Origin: RGIG5612 sp963589005 | GTDB taxonomy: Bacteria > Bacillota > Clostridia > Lachnospirales > Lachnospiraceae | DNA length: 43,036 nucleotides | Reading direction: 5' to 3' | Assembly: GCA_963589005.1 (NCBI GenBank) | Contig: CAVAJR010000022.1 | Coordinates: forward strand, 1 to 43,036 | In this document: in pieces, positions 1 to 9,610 of the stretch | Position numbering within the stretch: position 1 is the first letter of the stretch | Layout of the letters: each line of letters opens with the position of its first letter | The notes under the pieces: model-generated | Database searches by the model: none | What the model was told of the DNA's origin: nothing | What the model saw: only the letters and a program-made list of their open reading frames with translations | Translations under genes and position numbers: made by a program

Positions 1-1
1 C

Positions 2-3000
2 ATAAGTGAAAAATTAATATCATTACTCTTAACAATCGCAGTTTTATTAACAACACTGCCATTGTCTAGCATCAATGTTAATGCCAGTCCTCAGTCTGCA
101 ACAACCATTACAGGCTCAGAGATGAACATAGCATTAAAAAAGCTTGCAGCCGAGTGGGATTCATCTCAATCGGACTATATCTATAATGAAAGTGCAAGAG
201 AAGCTGCATCAGGAGTAATGACTGTTTATTCAACAGAAGCTATCACTGCCAAGGCAAGACAGGTTGTAGATGCAAGATCTGAAATGCAGGCAGAAGCACA
301 GGTTTCAGATGAACCGATAGTCGAGGAAGTAACTGACTATGTACCTGAAACTGAACCGGAAACAACAACCACATATATAGAACCGGAGACAGAAAGTTAC
401 ACTGAAGCACCAACAGAGCCAGAAGTAACTACCGAGGCTATTACAGAACCAGAAACCACAACAGAAGAATATATTCCAATTATTGAGACAGTAACCAATC
501 TTAATAATGAGACGGTGGCTTTCGTTGAAAAAACAACGACAGAAGAAACAGAATATACGATCGATACTGTTGATACAAATATTCAGGCTATTGTATGGAG
601 CGAAAAAGCCCCTGTTGAGGGAATGAATACGATCAGCCTTTCTGAAGACGGAAGTGTTGTGGCATGGTACGAACCTGCATCTGTTAAGGAGCAAGCAGAT
701 CTTTATAACGGAATAGATCATATCAATGTGACTGATCCGGATGGAAATACCATTAAAGTATATAAAGAATATTTAAATACCGTATATATTTACAGTTATG
801 TAGAATACGCGGATCTTTATACATACTTCAATAATGATATGTCCCATGCGTTCGAAAATATGGCAGCACTTGAAGATATTTCAGCATTAAGACATTTCAG
901 AACTGACAAAGTAGAAAATATGTCTTATATGTTTGCAGATGATTACAGTCTTACAGACATATCTCCTGTCAGCTCATTTAATGTAGCAAGATTAGCCGAT
1001 GTTTCTTATATGTTTAACGGAGCAGCATATCTTACAGATGTAAGAGAATATATGTCAGAACATACATATGATAATTATGCTGANNNNNNNNNNNNNNNNN
1101 NNNNNNNNNNNNNNNNNNNNNNNNNNNNNNNNNNNNNNNNNNNNNNNNNNNNNNNNNNNNNNNNNNNNNNNNNNNNNNNNNNNNNNNNNNNNNNNNNNNN
1201 NNNNNNNNNNNNNNNNNNNNNNNNNNNNNNNNNNNNNNNNNNNNNNNNNNNNNNNNNNNNNNNNNNNNNNNNNNNNNNNNNNNNNNNNNNNNNNNNNNNN
1301 NNNNNNNNNNNNNNNNNNNNNNNNNNNTATCATGTAACTTTAGAAGATACAGAAAACGGATCTGTGTCTCTTACAGATTCTGATTATTATTTTACTTATT
1401 CAGATAAATATTACAGAAACGATACTGTATATTTCTATGCAGAAGGAAACGAAGGATATGAAGTAACAGAGATTATAATTCAGGATGAAAACGACAATAT
1501 TATAGAATATTCATTAGTAGATGAAGATTATCACATCTACTCATTTACCATGCCTGAATCTAATGCGGTGATCTCTACAAAGTTTGATATTCCTGAACCT
1601 GAGACAGAAGAGACAACAGAAGAGGTTACTGAAGAAGAAACAGAAAGCCTTACAGAAGAAACGCTTGAAACCACAGAGGAAGTTACAGACATTAAAGAAG
1701 AAACTTCTGAGACTACAACAGAAATAATTGAAACTGAAGAAACTACTGAAATTATTTCTAAGACTGAAACAGATACAATGGAAACTACTACTGAAGTTGT
1801 TGAAAGTGAAGAAGAAACAGAAGAAGTCACAGAGGCAACAAAAGAAGAGCAGACAGAAGAGACATCGAAAACAGAGGACGAAATTTCAGATGAAACTACA
1901 GAAGAGTCTTCAGAAGAAGTATCTGAGACAGGAGAATCTTCAGAAGAGACAACTACAGAAGAAATAATAGAAGAAAGTGAATATCCTGATGTAGATATTT
2001 CCGACATAGATGCAGATATGTCTTCTATGCGTCTTTTGATTGCAGGAACATCGAATATCCTTAAAAAAGACAAGTACGTTATTTCCTCTTATAACGATAT
2101 CTATATTCTTCAGTTTAATACTGTAACAGAGACCAAGAGAGCATATGCTTATTACAGTAAGTTAAAGGGCATTGATTTCATTGAGATCGACAGCAATGCT
2201 TTTGTTGTATCTGACAAGGAAGAAACTTCAGATGAAGTGATAATTGATTCTGCTTATAAAACAGAAGCTTCATCTTCTGAAGAAACAACAGAAAGTTTAG
2301 AAGAGACAACAAACGATGCAATAGAAGAAACATCCGACGAAGAAACATCTGAAGCTGAAAGTGAAGAAACTACAGAAATACAGACAGNNNNNNNNNNNNN
2401 NNNNNNNNNNNNNNNNNNNNNNNNNNNNNNNNNNNNNNNNNNNNNNNNNNNNNNNNNNNNNNNNNNNNNNNNNNNNNNNNNNNNNNNNNNNNNNNNNNNN
2501 NNNNNNNNNNNNNNNNNNNNNNNNNNNNNNNNNNNNNNNNNNNNNNNNNNNNNNNNNNNNNNNNNNNNNNNNNNNNNNNNNNNNNNNNNNNNNNNNNNNN
2601 NNNNNNNNNNNNNNNNNNNNNNNNNNNNNNNNNNNNNNNNNNNNNNNNNNNNNNNNNNNNNNNNNNNNNNNNNNNNNNNNNNNNNNNNNNNNNNNNNNNN
2701 NNNNNNNNNNNNNNNNNNNNNNNNNNNNNNNNNNNNNNNNNNNNNNNNNNNNNNNNNNNNNNNNNNNNNNNNNNNNNNNNNNNNNNNNNNNNNNNNNNNN
2801 NNNNNNNNNNNNNNNNNNNNNNNNNNNNNNNNNNNNNNNNNNNNNNNNNNNNNNNNNNNNNNNNNNNNNNNNNNNNNNNNNNNNNNNNNNNNNNNNNNNN
2901 NNNNNNNNNNNNNNNNNNNNNNNNNNNNNNNNNNNNNNNNNNNNNNNNNNNNNNNNNNNNNNNNNNNNNNNNNNNNNNNNNNNNNNNNNNNNNNNNNNNN

Positions 3001-4615
3001 NNNNNNNNNNNNNNNNNNNNNNNNNNNNNNNNNNNNNNNNNNNNNNNNNNNNNNNNNNNNNNNNNNNNNNNNNNNNNNNNNNNNNNNNNNNNNNNNNNNN
3101 NNNNNNNNNNNNNNNNNNNNNNNNNNNNNNNNNNNNNNNNNNNNNNNNNNNNNNNNNNNNNNGTCTACGGAAGAAGAGGATTCTGAGTTTATAATTAATG
3201 ACACATGGCCGACACAAAACAGTAATGCACTTTCAGGTATTACTCTGATTGTGGGTATTGAGAGCATTGATATGAATGATTGGCGACAAGACCGGTATAA
3301 CAACGGATACGTCATCAAGACGGGTTGGAGTGCGCTCGGTGAAAAATCCAACATCTCAGATCTTAAACCCGGCGATGTAATCGTATGGGCAGACGATTCT
3401 GAATTATACAAATACGACATGTGGTGCAATCATGTCGCTATCGTAACTGAAGTTGCTTCTGATGGCTCATATTTCGTTACGGCTGATGGCAACTGTAGCT
3501 GGACTACTACCGGCGTTAGTTTTAATACCCGGACTAATTTTTTTAAGAACAACAGTTGGAATTACGGAAAAGTTCTTGTTTGGCGAAATACTGTAAACGG
3601 CGCATTAATTGCAAAGTCAGTAATTGATTTTACACAAAGGATCATATCTTCAAATGACACATCTATGAAAGTTCAGTTTCTCGGTTATGAAAGTAAGACC
3701 TGGTGTCAGCGTTTCGTTGTATGTGCTCTTCTTGCAGTGACGGACCCATACTCACATGTATCTCTTAAAAAGAGTTCGGATACAGATGACAGTGTACGAG
3801 GTACTTATTCACTCGGCGGAGCAATGTATAGCATATGGAAAAACTGCAGTGACGGAACAGAGAGTACATTAAGCAGCTGGGTCGGCTCTTTCGTAACAGG
3901 TGGTTACGGAACGGGTTATGTAGCATCTTATGTTGCAGGAACAGCAGATGATGACAGTGTTGTACCGTCAGCGGCAGGAGTTGCCAAAGCATACTACAAC
4001 GGATACTGGTATTATGCCGCAGATTCGACTACAACAATGGATCTTGAACCGGGTACATATTATATTGCAGAACATGTTGCCCCTAATAAGCACGTAAAAA
4101 ACAAAGGGGTCTATAAATTCACTGTAACGGCAGGACAGACACTTAATCTGAATGAAGCTGTTAATAGTCTTTTCAAGGATTATGCAACTTCCGTAACTCT
4201 CACCAAGAGTTCAAATGCCGATACAAATACCTATCCTCTTGGAGGAGCATTATACAGCATATATTCAACAAAGAATTCAGACGGCACTTATAGCGGATGG
4301 AAAGGATCGTTTGTAACTAATAATAAAGGTACAGGTTATGTAGCAGAATATGTAACAGGCACGGCAACAGATGACAGCAAAGTACCGTCAGGTGCAACTC
4401 AGAGCAAAGCTTATTACAACGGTTATTGGTATTACAATGTTGACGGACGCACAAATCTTACATTAGATGTGGGAACATACTATGTAATAGAACAGCAATC
4501 ACAGTTAATCCTGCGCCGTGCTGCTGGTTTCCTCCTCGCCGTGCTCGCTGCCGCCGTATATTATCCTGTGAATTCTCTTCGCAGCTTCCTCAATATCATA
4601 TTCATATACCCATGA
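2..4615 (+). CDS. Large secreted Thr/Glu-rich surface protein, 5' partial, with two N gaps and a suspect 3' end
   Basis: The frame is open to the window edge and begins inside a signal peptide (hydrophobic run ISLLLTIAVLLTTLPL, bases about 17-64, then SINVNA), so the start codon lies just outside. Visible in order: a long stretch of TTTEE/TEPE-type repeats; a BspA-like segment with repeated 'MSYMF' units (bases about 840-1030); an N gap; a YHVTLEDTENGSVSL-type bacterial repeat; a second ETTEE-rich linker; a compact domain at bases about 2010-2215 resembling the I9-like pro-domain seen before subtilases; a second gap; a CHAP/NlpC-like hydrolase segment (DLKPGDVIVW, then CNHVAIVTEV); and two SpaA-like pilin repeats (GGAMYSI/GGALYSI ... 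TYYIAEH/TYYVIEQ). The second SpaA repeat stops abruptly at about 4498 and becomes unrelated sequence that is antisense to the next gene, so the last 40 codons are probably not native. No LPXTG anchor is present. The likely role is adhesion or cell-wall remodelling. Continuity across the gaps is assumed. Confidence 0.75.
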   Translation: MSEKLISLLLTIAVLLTTLPLSSINVNASPQSATTITGSEMNIALKKLAAEWDSSQSDYIYNESAREAASGVMTVYSTEAITAKARQVVDARSEMQAEAQVSDEPIVEEVTDYVPETEPETTTTYIEPETESYTEAPTEPEVTTEAITEPETTTEEYIPIIETVTNLNNETVAFVEKTTTEETEYTIDTVDTNIQAIVWSEKAPVEGMNTISLSEDGSVVAWYEPASVKEQADLYNGIDHINVTDPDGNTIKVYKEYLNTVYIYSYVEYADLYTYFNNDMSHAFENMAALEDISALRHFRTDKVENMSYMFADDYSLTDISPVSSFNVARLADVSYMFNGAAYLTDVREYMSEHTYDNYAXXXXXXXXXXXXXXXXXXXXXXXXXXXXXXXXXXXXXXXXXXXXXXXXXXXXXXXXXXXXXXXXXXXXXXXXXXXXXXXXXXYHVTLEDTENGSVSLTDSDYYFTYSDKYYRNDTVYFYAEGNEGYEVTEIIIQDENDNIIEYSLVDEDYHIYSFTMPESNAVISTKFDIPEPETEETTEEVTEEETESLTEETLETTEEVTDIKEETSETTTEIIETEETTEIISKTETDTMETTTEVVESEEETEEVTEATKEEQTEETSKTEDEISDETTEESSEEVSETGESSEETTTEEIIEESEYPDVDISDIDADMSSMRLLIAGTSNILKKDKYVISSYNDIYILQFNTVTETKRAYAYYSKLKGIDFIEIDSNAFVVSDKEETSDEVIIDSAYKTEASSSEETTESLEETTNDAIEETSDEETSEAESEETTEIQTXXXXXXXXXXXXXXXXXXXXXXXXXXXXXXXXXXXXXXXXXXXXXXXXXXXXXXXXXXXXXXXXXXXXXXXXXXXXXXXXXXXXXXXXXXXXXXXXXXXXXXXXXXXXXXXXXXXXXXXXXXXXXXXXXXXXXXXXXXXXXXXXXXXXXXXXXXXXXXXXXXXXXXXXXXXXXXXXXXXXXXXXXXXXXXXXXXXXXXXXXXXXXXXXXXXXXXXXXXXXXXXXXXXXXXXXXXXXXXXXXXXXXXXXXXXXXXXXXXXSTEEEDSEFIINDTWPTQNSNALSGITLIVGIESIDMNDWRQDRYNNGYVIKTGWSALGEKSNISDLKPGDVIVWADDSELYKYDMWCNHVAIVTEVASDGSYFVTADGNCSWTTTGVSFNTRTNFFKNNSWNYGKVLVWRNTVNGALIAKSVIDFTQRIISSNDTSMKVQFLGYESKTWCQRFVVCALLAVTDPYSHVSLKKSSDTDDSVRGTYSLGGAMYSIWKNCSDGTESTLSSWVGSFVTGGYGTGYVASYVAGTADDDSVVPSAAGVAKAYYNGYWYYAADSTTTMDLEPGTYYIAEHVAPNKHVKNKGVYKFTVTAGQTLNLNEAVNSLFKDYATSVTLTKSSNADTNTYPLGGALYSIYSTKNSDGTYSGWKGSFVTNNKGTGYVAEYVTGTATDDSKVPSGATQSKAYYNGYWYYNVDGRTNLTLDVGTYYVIEQQSQLILRRAAGFLLAVLAAAVYYPVNSLRSFLNIIFIYP
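1084..1327. other. Assembly gap (244 N)
   Basis: This is a run of unknown bases inside the surface-protein gene. The flanking sequence is repetitive coding DNA. The frame happens to stay open across it, but the gap length may be an estimate. Confidence 0.99.
2388..3162. other. Assembly gap (775 N)
   Basis: This is a run of unknown bases following a second Thr/Glu-rich linker and an I9-like segment. A missing catalytic domain could lie here. The sequence to the right resumes in another acidic linker. Confidence 0.99.
4490..4507. other. Probable chimeric seam or natural truncation point
   Basis: The second SpaA-like repeat follows the first closely up to TYYVIEQ and then loses all similarity within a few bases. 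The stop codon of the oppositely oriented LCP gene begins at 4505-4507. Two convergent genes meeting with no spacer, exactly where a repeat domain breaks off, suggests a misjoin of two contigs, or less likely a deletion. Confidence 0.6.
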
Positions 4616-5800
4616 GCCGGTGCTGTCGATGCCGCCCCACAGGTCAGTTTCATAATCTTTATCGGGAATCGTGTTAGTAACCACCTGTACGGTTGATATA
4701 TCAATGCAGTCAATTAATGCCAGCAGTTCATTGGCAGTCATTGATGATTCAAGCGTACTCATCAGCTTATTAACAGCCTCCGGATAGCTTGATTTAGGCA
4801 GCTTAGCTACCTTTTGAAGCAATGCAAGAATAATGTTTTGCTGGCGTGACGCCCTGTAAAAGTCAGAATCAATATATCTGATGCTAGCATATTTAAGTGA
4901 GGTGTCTCCATCCAGCAAATGCTTGCCTGCCGTAAGTCCGCCTCCGATATACTCGGCCTCTTCCTCCGTCAGTTCGATCTCAACACCACCAAAGTAATCC
5001 ACAATTTCAAGCAGGCTCTCGAAATTTACAGTAATATAATTGGCTATATTCATATGAAAATTCTGGTTGAGAGTTTTGATTGCCAGAGTCGCCCCACCGT
5101 ATTTGTATGCAGCATTTATCTTCTGAGGATCATGTCCTTCGATGGGCACCTTAGAATCTCGCAGAATGGATGTAAGGCATACCCTGTTATTGTCCTGATC
5201 GATCGAAACGATCAGATTCATATCACTTCGGTCCGTATCAATGCCATATACCTGTGATACACTCATACCGAAGATAGCAATATTGATAATTGCATGCTTT
5301 TGAGTAGTCTGCGATTTTTCTGTGCTCGTACTGCTTTGTTCGCCGGCTGTAGTTTCGTTGCTTTCTGTGTCATCTGCCGATGTATCGGCTTTCGTATCTG
5401 CAGCTTCATATTCTTCGGTACTGTCGAGGCTTTCGATTTCTGCAGAATTTGTTTCAGACTTTTCTTCATTTGTATCGCCGGAATTAACAACAGTCTCGTC
5501 ACCTGCCATGCTGCTGTCTTTTGTTTCATTGTTATCTGCACTATCGGCTGCTGTTGTCCTTGTGTCAGCACCGTCATCCTCGGATGTACTTGATGGAGTG
5601 TCTGACATACTGTCGGATGAAATATCGTTATACCAGGCGTATACACCATTTTCGTCGATTTCTTCTATTCCCAGCTCATTTGTATCTATCTGCACGTGCT
5701 TTAGTCCTCCGAACAGATAATTCCATATACATATGCCAGCAATTGCCAGAGCTATTGCAATTGCTGCTGCAACTATTAATACCTTATGCCACTTCTTCAT
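4505..5800 (-). CDS. LytR-CpsA-Psr (LCP) family cell-wall polymer ligase
   Basis: LCP enzymes transfer teichoic-acid-like or capsular polymers from lipid carriers onto peptidoglycan on the outer face of the membrane. The 431-residue protein has a short cytoplasmic start (MKKWHK), one membrane anchor at about residues 7-30, a Ser/Thr/Asp/Glu-rich spacer at about 60-168, and the LCP domain from about 170. Family signatures are visible: INIAIFGMS, DTDRSDMNLIVSID, ILRDSKVPI, KINAAYKYGG, YITVNFESLLEIVDYFGGV, and the arginine block IRYIDSDFYRASRQQNII. These hold the conserved Asp and Arg residues that bind the pyrophosphate head. The long acidic spacer is larger than usual. The C-terminus ends exactly at the suspected assembly seam, so the last residues deserve caution. 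The neighbouring genes (SH3b lipoprotein, murG) are also envelope genes. Confidence 0.9.
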   Translation of the reverse strand: MKKWHKVLIVAAAIAIALAIAGICIWNYLFGGLKHVQIDTNELGIEEIDENGVYAWYNDISSDSMSDTPSSTSEDDGADTRTTAADSADNNETKDSSMAGDETVVNSGDTNEEKSETNSAEIESLDSTEEYEAADTKADTSADDTESNETTAGEQSSTSTEKSQTTQKHAIINIAIFGMSVSQVYGIDTDRSDMNLIVSIDQDNNRVCLTSILRDSKVPIEGHDPQKINAAYKYGGATLAIKTLNQNFHMNIANYITVNFESLLEIVDYFGGVEIELTEEEAEYIGGGLTAGKHLLDGDTSLKYASIRYIDSDFYRASRQQNIILALLQKVAKLPKSSYPEAVNKLMSTLESSMTANELLALIDCIDISTVQVVTNTIPDKDYETDLWGGIDSTGSWVYEYDIEEAAKRIHRIIYGGSEHGEEETSSTAQD

Positions 5801-6346
5801 GTTTGGATTTTACCCTAATCGCAGTTTGTATAACGATTCTTTCATTGATTTTTTGCACCATCACATCATGAACATATCAGCATGTAGCCTGATATCGGTG
5901 CCTTTAATATAAAAACTTAACATATATTAGAATACAGGTCAATCAATGGGGCGATTTGCCAATGTAAAATACACGAGGCACTTGATACTATTTATAATGA
6001 CATTTGTTTGTGTGCTTTTATGGTTCATTCTATTATTTCATCCCTGCAGCCGAAGAGATAATCAGTATATTGTCCTGAAAATCAATTAATCTCATGGTAG
6101 CGATGTGCTGCCAATCGAAATGCACAAAGAAAAAACATACAAATGTTACGAAAATGTTAAATAAATATTGCAAAAATTTTGCTCATGCGATAAATTTATA
6201 CTGTATTACATAACAGAGAATATTCATGCCATATGAAGAGCAATATAGTAGGTGATATATTCCGGCGGCGACACCGTTCAGACACATGAACAGCTTGTCA
6301 GCACTCTAAAATAGGCATAGGATCCAGAAAATCGGAGGGAGAGAGA
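5801..6346. other. Divergent intergenic region between the LCP and lipoprotein genes
   Basis: About 545 bases are without a supported gene. The stretch is AT-rich and must hold the divergent promoters of the LCP gene (leftward) and the SH3b lipoprotein gene (rightward). I see no structural RNA or convincing small ORF. Confidence 0.6.
6168..6196 (+). promoter_or_regulatory. Possible sigma-A promoter of the SH3b lipoprotein gene
   Basis: TTGCAA (6168-6173), a 17-base spacer, and TAAATT (6191-6196). Both hexamers match the consensus only partly. It would give a leader of about 145 bases. Confidence 0.35.
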
Positions 6347-6775
6347 ATGAAGAAAATTGCATTGGCAGCAGTAGTAGTTCTGGCAGCAGTATCGCTTGCA
6401 GCGTGCGGCAAGACAGCTGAACAGGAGACAACAACAGAAGAGACAACGACAGAAGCAGTAACAACAACCGTTCCCGAGACTACAACAGAGAAGGAAACAA
6501 CTACTACGGAGCCGGAGACAACAACTGAGGAAATTGAGACTCAGGAAGGTCTGATCACTCCGCAGAGTACCCTGGATGAGGCTAAGAAAGTTGTAGTTTC
6601 TGCAGATGGTGATCAGCTCACATTGAGATTAGGTCCCGGCTCTGATTATGATCAGGTAGCGATGATCGACGACGGCACCGAGCTGACTATTACAGCCGAG
6701 GATTCCGGTTGGGGATATACCGTATACAATAGGCAGGCCGGATGGGTTTCCATGGACTGGGTAACAGAGAAATAA
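6347..6775 (+). CDS. SH3b-domain lipoprotein
   Basis: The 142-residue protein starts with a lipoprotein signal peptide ending in the lipobox LAAC (Cys about 20), so it should be lipid-anchored on the outer membrane face. A Thr/Glu-rich linker (TTTEETTTEA and similar, about 25-65) leads to a bacterial SH3 domain at about residues 80-140. The domain shows the typical pattern: LTLRLGPGSDYDQVAMIDDG, LTITAEDSGWGYTVY, GWVSMDWV. Such domains usually bind peptidoglycan peptides. The start is supported by a strong GGAGGGAGAGAG site just upstream. The Thr/Glu linker resembles that of the large surface protein. The stop codon abuts the murG stop with no spacer, so neither gene has room for its own terminator. 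Confidence 0.85.
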   Translation: MKKIALAAVVVLAAVSLAACGKTAEQETTTEETTTEAVTTTVPETTTEKETTTTEPETTTEEIETQEGLITPQSTLDEAKKVVVSADGDQLTLRLGPGSDYDQVAMIDDGTELTITAEDSGWGYTVYNRQAGWVSMDWVTEK

Positions 6776-7837
6776 TTATACAGTCTCACAGATGATTTCA
6801 ATAATGCGTTTTACTGCGTCGCCATGCTCGGAAGCAGACATTGCGTCGATGTAAGCAGCACGATTTGCATATAATTCATTAACCTTATTAACCAATGTAC
6901 GATGGGACAGGTCTTCCTCTTTGAGCACATCTGAAAATCCGCGCTTTTTAAAGGAATCTGCATTCAGCAGCTGATCACCGCGGCTGGCATCAAGTCCCAA
7001 CGGAATGAGCAGCGCAGGCTTCTTAAGCGCTGCCAGTTCATTTATGACATTTGCCCCTGCCCGAGAAATAATAATATCCGCAGCAGCGTAGATATCAGGC
7101 AGCTCATCAGAGATATATTCGAATTGCTTGTATCCGGCAGTACCTTCAAGTTCGGCATCGTATTTGCCTTTGCCGCAGGCGTGGATTATATCAAAATTAA
7201 CCAGCAGCGAGTCAAGCGCCGAGCGAACAGCACTGTTGACGGCAACGCTTCCGAGACTGCCGCCGATCACCATAAGAACCGGCTTGTCACCGACAAATCC
7301 GCATATACTAAGGCCCTTTTCGCGAGAACCATTCAGAAGTTCGTCTCTTACAGGAAGCCCGGTGAAAATCGCCTTATTATGGGACAGGTACTTCTCAGTT
7401 TCAGGGAAACTGTAGCAGACCTTCGTTGCGCGTGGAATAGCCAGCTTGTTGGCAAGACCCGGCGAGAGGTCTGATTCATGGATAACTACAGGGATCTTGC
7501 GCTCGGCGGCTGCAATAACCACGGGAACAGAGACGAATCCGCCCTTTGAGAAGACGATATCCGGCTTGTGTTCCTTCATATAGTGCTTTGCTTCGTGAAG
7601 ACCCTTGAGGATTCTGATAGGGTCTGTAAGATTTTTGATGTCTATATATCGGCGCAGCTTGCCTGATGAAATTCCATGATATGGTATGCCGGCCTTTTCC
7701 ACCAGTGATTTTTCAATACCGTCATAAGAACCCATATATTCAATAGTAAACCCAGCCTGCCTAAGTCCCGGAACAAGTGCAAGGTTGGGAGTAACATGTC
7801 CGGCAGTTCCGCCGCCGGTTAATAAAATCTTCTTCAT
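6776..7837 (-). CDS. murG: MurG, GlcNAc transferase of lipid II synthesis
   Basis: MurG transfers GlcNAc from UDP-GlcNAc to undecaprenyl-pyrophosphoryl-MurNAc-pentapeptide (lipid I) on the inner membrane face, making lipid II. The 353-residue length is normal. Motifs visible are the N-terminal glycine-rich loop GGGTAGHVTPNLAL (about residues 8-21), FSKGGFVSVPVVIAA, VVIHESDLSPGLANKL, the second loop VIGGSLGSVAVNSAV, and the UDP-GlcNAc site ADIIISRAGANVINELAAL. The gene is outside the division-and-cell-wall cluster where murG normally sits, flanked instead by a lipoprotein gene and a deaminase gene. The start is ATG at 7837. Confidence 0.95.
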   Translation of the reverse strand: MKKILLTGGGTAGHVTPNLALVPGLRQAGFTIEYMGSYDGIEKSLVEKAGIPYHGISSGKLRRYIDIKNLTDPIRILKGLHEAKHYMKEHKPDIVFSKGGFVSVPVVIAAAERKIPVVIHESDLSPGLANKLAIPRATKVCYSFPETEKYLSHNKAIFTGLPVRDELLNGSREKGLSICGFVGDKPVLMVIGGSLGSVAVNSAVRSALDSLLVNFDIIHACGKGKYDAELEGTAGYKQFEYISDELPDIYAAADIIISRAGANVINELAALKKPALLIPLGLDASRGDQLLNADSFKKRGFSDVLKEEDLSHRTLVNKVNELYANRAAYIDAMSASEHGDAVKRIIEIICETV

Positions 7838-8174
7838 AATCCGTTTATATTCTAAAATAACCTAAATCTATTTGTTTGTATGCTTGATTTGATCATCAGA
7901 TGTCTTTGCTTTGTCGGTCAGGAAACGCACTCACAACACCTGAGGACGATGCGCAGATCCTGCAAGCAAGATCTCATCTTATTGTACACAAGTTCGTATC
8001 ACAATAAAAACGCCCAGGTCATTATACTACGGATATATACTAAAATGAAGTCATAAATTCTGGTGGTATTCCATAGCCTTTTGATATACAATAAAGGCAC
8101 AAAATCCGGGTCACAGTGCGCTCTGGGTGCATTGCGACGGCAATAGAAATACAATAATCACATTTATAGCATAT
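7838..8174. other. Divergent intergenic region between murG and the amidohydrolase gene
   Basis: No gene is seen. Read on the minus strand, bases about 7930-7985 contain CTTGCTTGCAGGATCTGCGC, which loosely resembles the dispersed TGCGCCG intergenic repeat copy at 20332-20378 and may be an eroded copy. A TACAAT at about 8090 could serve as a -10 element for the rightward gene. Confidence 0.4.
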
Positions 8175-9500
8175 ATGAAGATTTTAATTAAAAACGGCCG
8201 ATTGCTCCTCAAGGAGAATGGCAAATATAAAATATCCGACGGTGATGTGCTGATCGAAGACCGACTGATCAGCAAGGTAGCCTTAAGGAATGGTCAATGC
8301 AGCATATTGGATAAAGCAGACAAGGTCATTGATGCTTCCGGTAAGCTGGTTATGCCGGGACTTATTAATGCGCATACTCATGCATATATGAGTGTATTTA
8401 GGAACATGGCAGATGACCTTGAATTCTTCGACTGGCTGGGAACGGTCAACAGAGTTGAAGATTATATGACAGAAGAAGACTGTTACTGGACTACATTATT
8501 GTCGATTATCGAGATGCTGCAGTCAGGCACCACATGTTTCGTTGATATGAACATAAGAAGTGCCAAAAACGGTGCCAAGACAGGCCCTGAGGGTGCAAGC
8601 TCTGCAGCTGCAAATGAGAGCGGCATCCGGGCCTATATAAGCAGAGGTCTGGTGGGTGAGGCTGATGATAAGGATTCACTCAGAAGGTTCAGGGAATTCT
8701 TCGGTGAGGCGGATCTGTATAAGGACGATAGCCGTGTGAACTTCCTGTTGGGACCTCACGCACCATATTCGGTAATGCCAAGTCTTATGGAAAAAGTCAC
8801 AGACTACGGTCATGAGCGGCATATGATGGCAAATATTCATATCTCCGAGAGTGAGACGGAGATGATGAATATGGCCAGAGATCACGGCGGCATTACACCG
8901 GTTCAGTATGTTGATAACGGCAGATTATTCGAACTGCCTGTGATTGCAGCTCACTGTGTTAATGCAACCGACGATGATATCAGATTATTCAAAGAGAAAA
9001 ATGTCAGCGTTGCCATAAATCCGAAGAGCAATATGAAATTGGGTAATGGATTTGCTCCGGTTGACAGATTTCTTGAGGCTGGCGTAAATGTATGTCTCGG
9101 AACAGACGGAAGCGGCAGCAATAACACGCAGAATATGTTCCAGGAAATGAACATAGCTTCCCTGGTATACAAGGGCAAGGAGAAGAAGGCCAAATGCGTT
9201 GATGCTGCAGATGTGCTGGATATGGCAACAGTAAATGGCGCGAAGGCTCTCGGCATGGAGGGCAGGCTGGGAACAATTGTGCAAGGGGCAATCGCTGATG
9301 TGATAATATTAGATCTTAACGTGCCGCAATTTGTTCCTAAGAACAACATCGTAAGCGGGTTGGTATATTCCGCCAAGGGATCAGAAGTTGAGACTGTCAT
9401 AGTAGATGGCAAGGTTCTTATGGAAAACAGACAGATGCTTACAATTGATGTGCAGAAGGTCATGGAGGAGTGCGAAAAGATTGCTGCAAGGCTCAGATAG
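8175..9500 (+). CDS. Amidohydrolase of the MTA/S-adenosylhomocysteine deaminase type
   Basis: This metal-dependent deaminase of the amidohydrolase superfamily most resembles 5'-methylthioadenosine / S-adenosylhomocysteine deaminase. It would deaminate the adenine moiety of SAH or MTA to inosine forms in the cytosol. Key residues are visible: the HxH metal site in LINAHTHAYMSVFRNMADD, HISESETE with metal- and substrate-binding His and Glu, AAHCVN with the third metal His, and LGTDGSGSNNTQNM with the catalytic Asp. I start at ATG 8175 (MKILIKNGRLLL), which matches the family N-terminus. A GTG at 8127 would add 16 unfamiliar residues. Neither start has a clear Shine-Dalgarno site. The gene stands alone, 110 bases before pgi. 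Substrate assignment within the ATZ/TRZ-like group is not certain. Confidence 0.85.
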   Translation: MKILIKNGRLLLKENGKYKISDGDVLIEDRLISKVALRNGQCSILDKADKVIDASGKLVMPGLINAHTHAYMSVFRNMADDLEFFDWLGTVNRVEDYMTEEDCYWTTLLSIIEMLQSGTTCFVDMNIRSAKNGAKTGPEGASSAAANESGIRAYISRGLVGEADDKDSLRRFREFFGEADLYKDDSRVNFLLGPHAPYSVMPSLMEKVTDYGHERHMMANIHISESETEMMNMARDHGGITPVQYVDNGRLFELPVIAAHCVNATDDDIRLFKEKNVSVAINPKSNMKLGNGFAPVDRFLEAGVNVCLGTDGSGSNNTQNMFQEMNIASLVYKGKEKKAKCVDAADVLDMATVNGAKALGMEGRLGTIVQGAIADVIILDLNVPQFVPKNNIVSGLVYSAKGSEVETVIVDGKVLMENRQMLTIDVQKVMEECEKIAARLR

Positions 9501-9610
9501 TCACATCCACATATATTAGACAAGGCGGTGTAGCTGCTGCTTAGTATGTCGATGATCAGATATTTTTAAGGTGATACAAATAGCCTGACTTCAGGGGAAG
9601 GGGATAAGAT

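Noticed and set aside
1537..2073. Serine-rich open frame on the minus strand
   Set aside because: It is antisense to Thr/Glu repeats of the surface protein; such repeats (GAA/ACA codons) read as Ser/Val on the other strand. No ribosome site.
5294..5720. Ser/Val-rich and Cys/Phe-rich open frames on the plus strand
   Set aside because: They mirror the acidic linker of the LCP gene and have no ribosome site.
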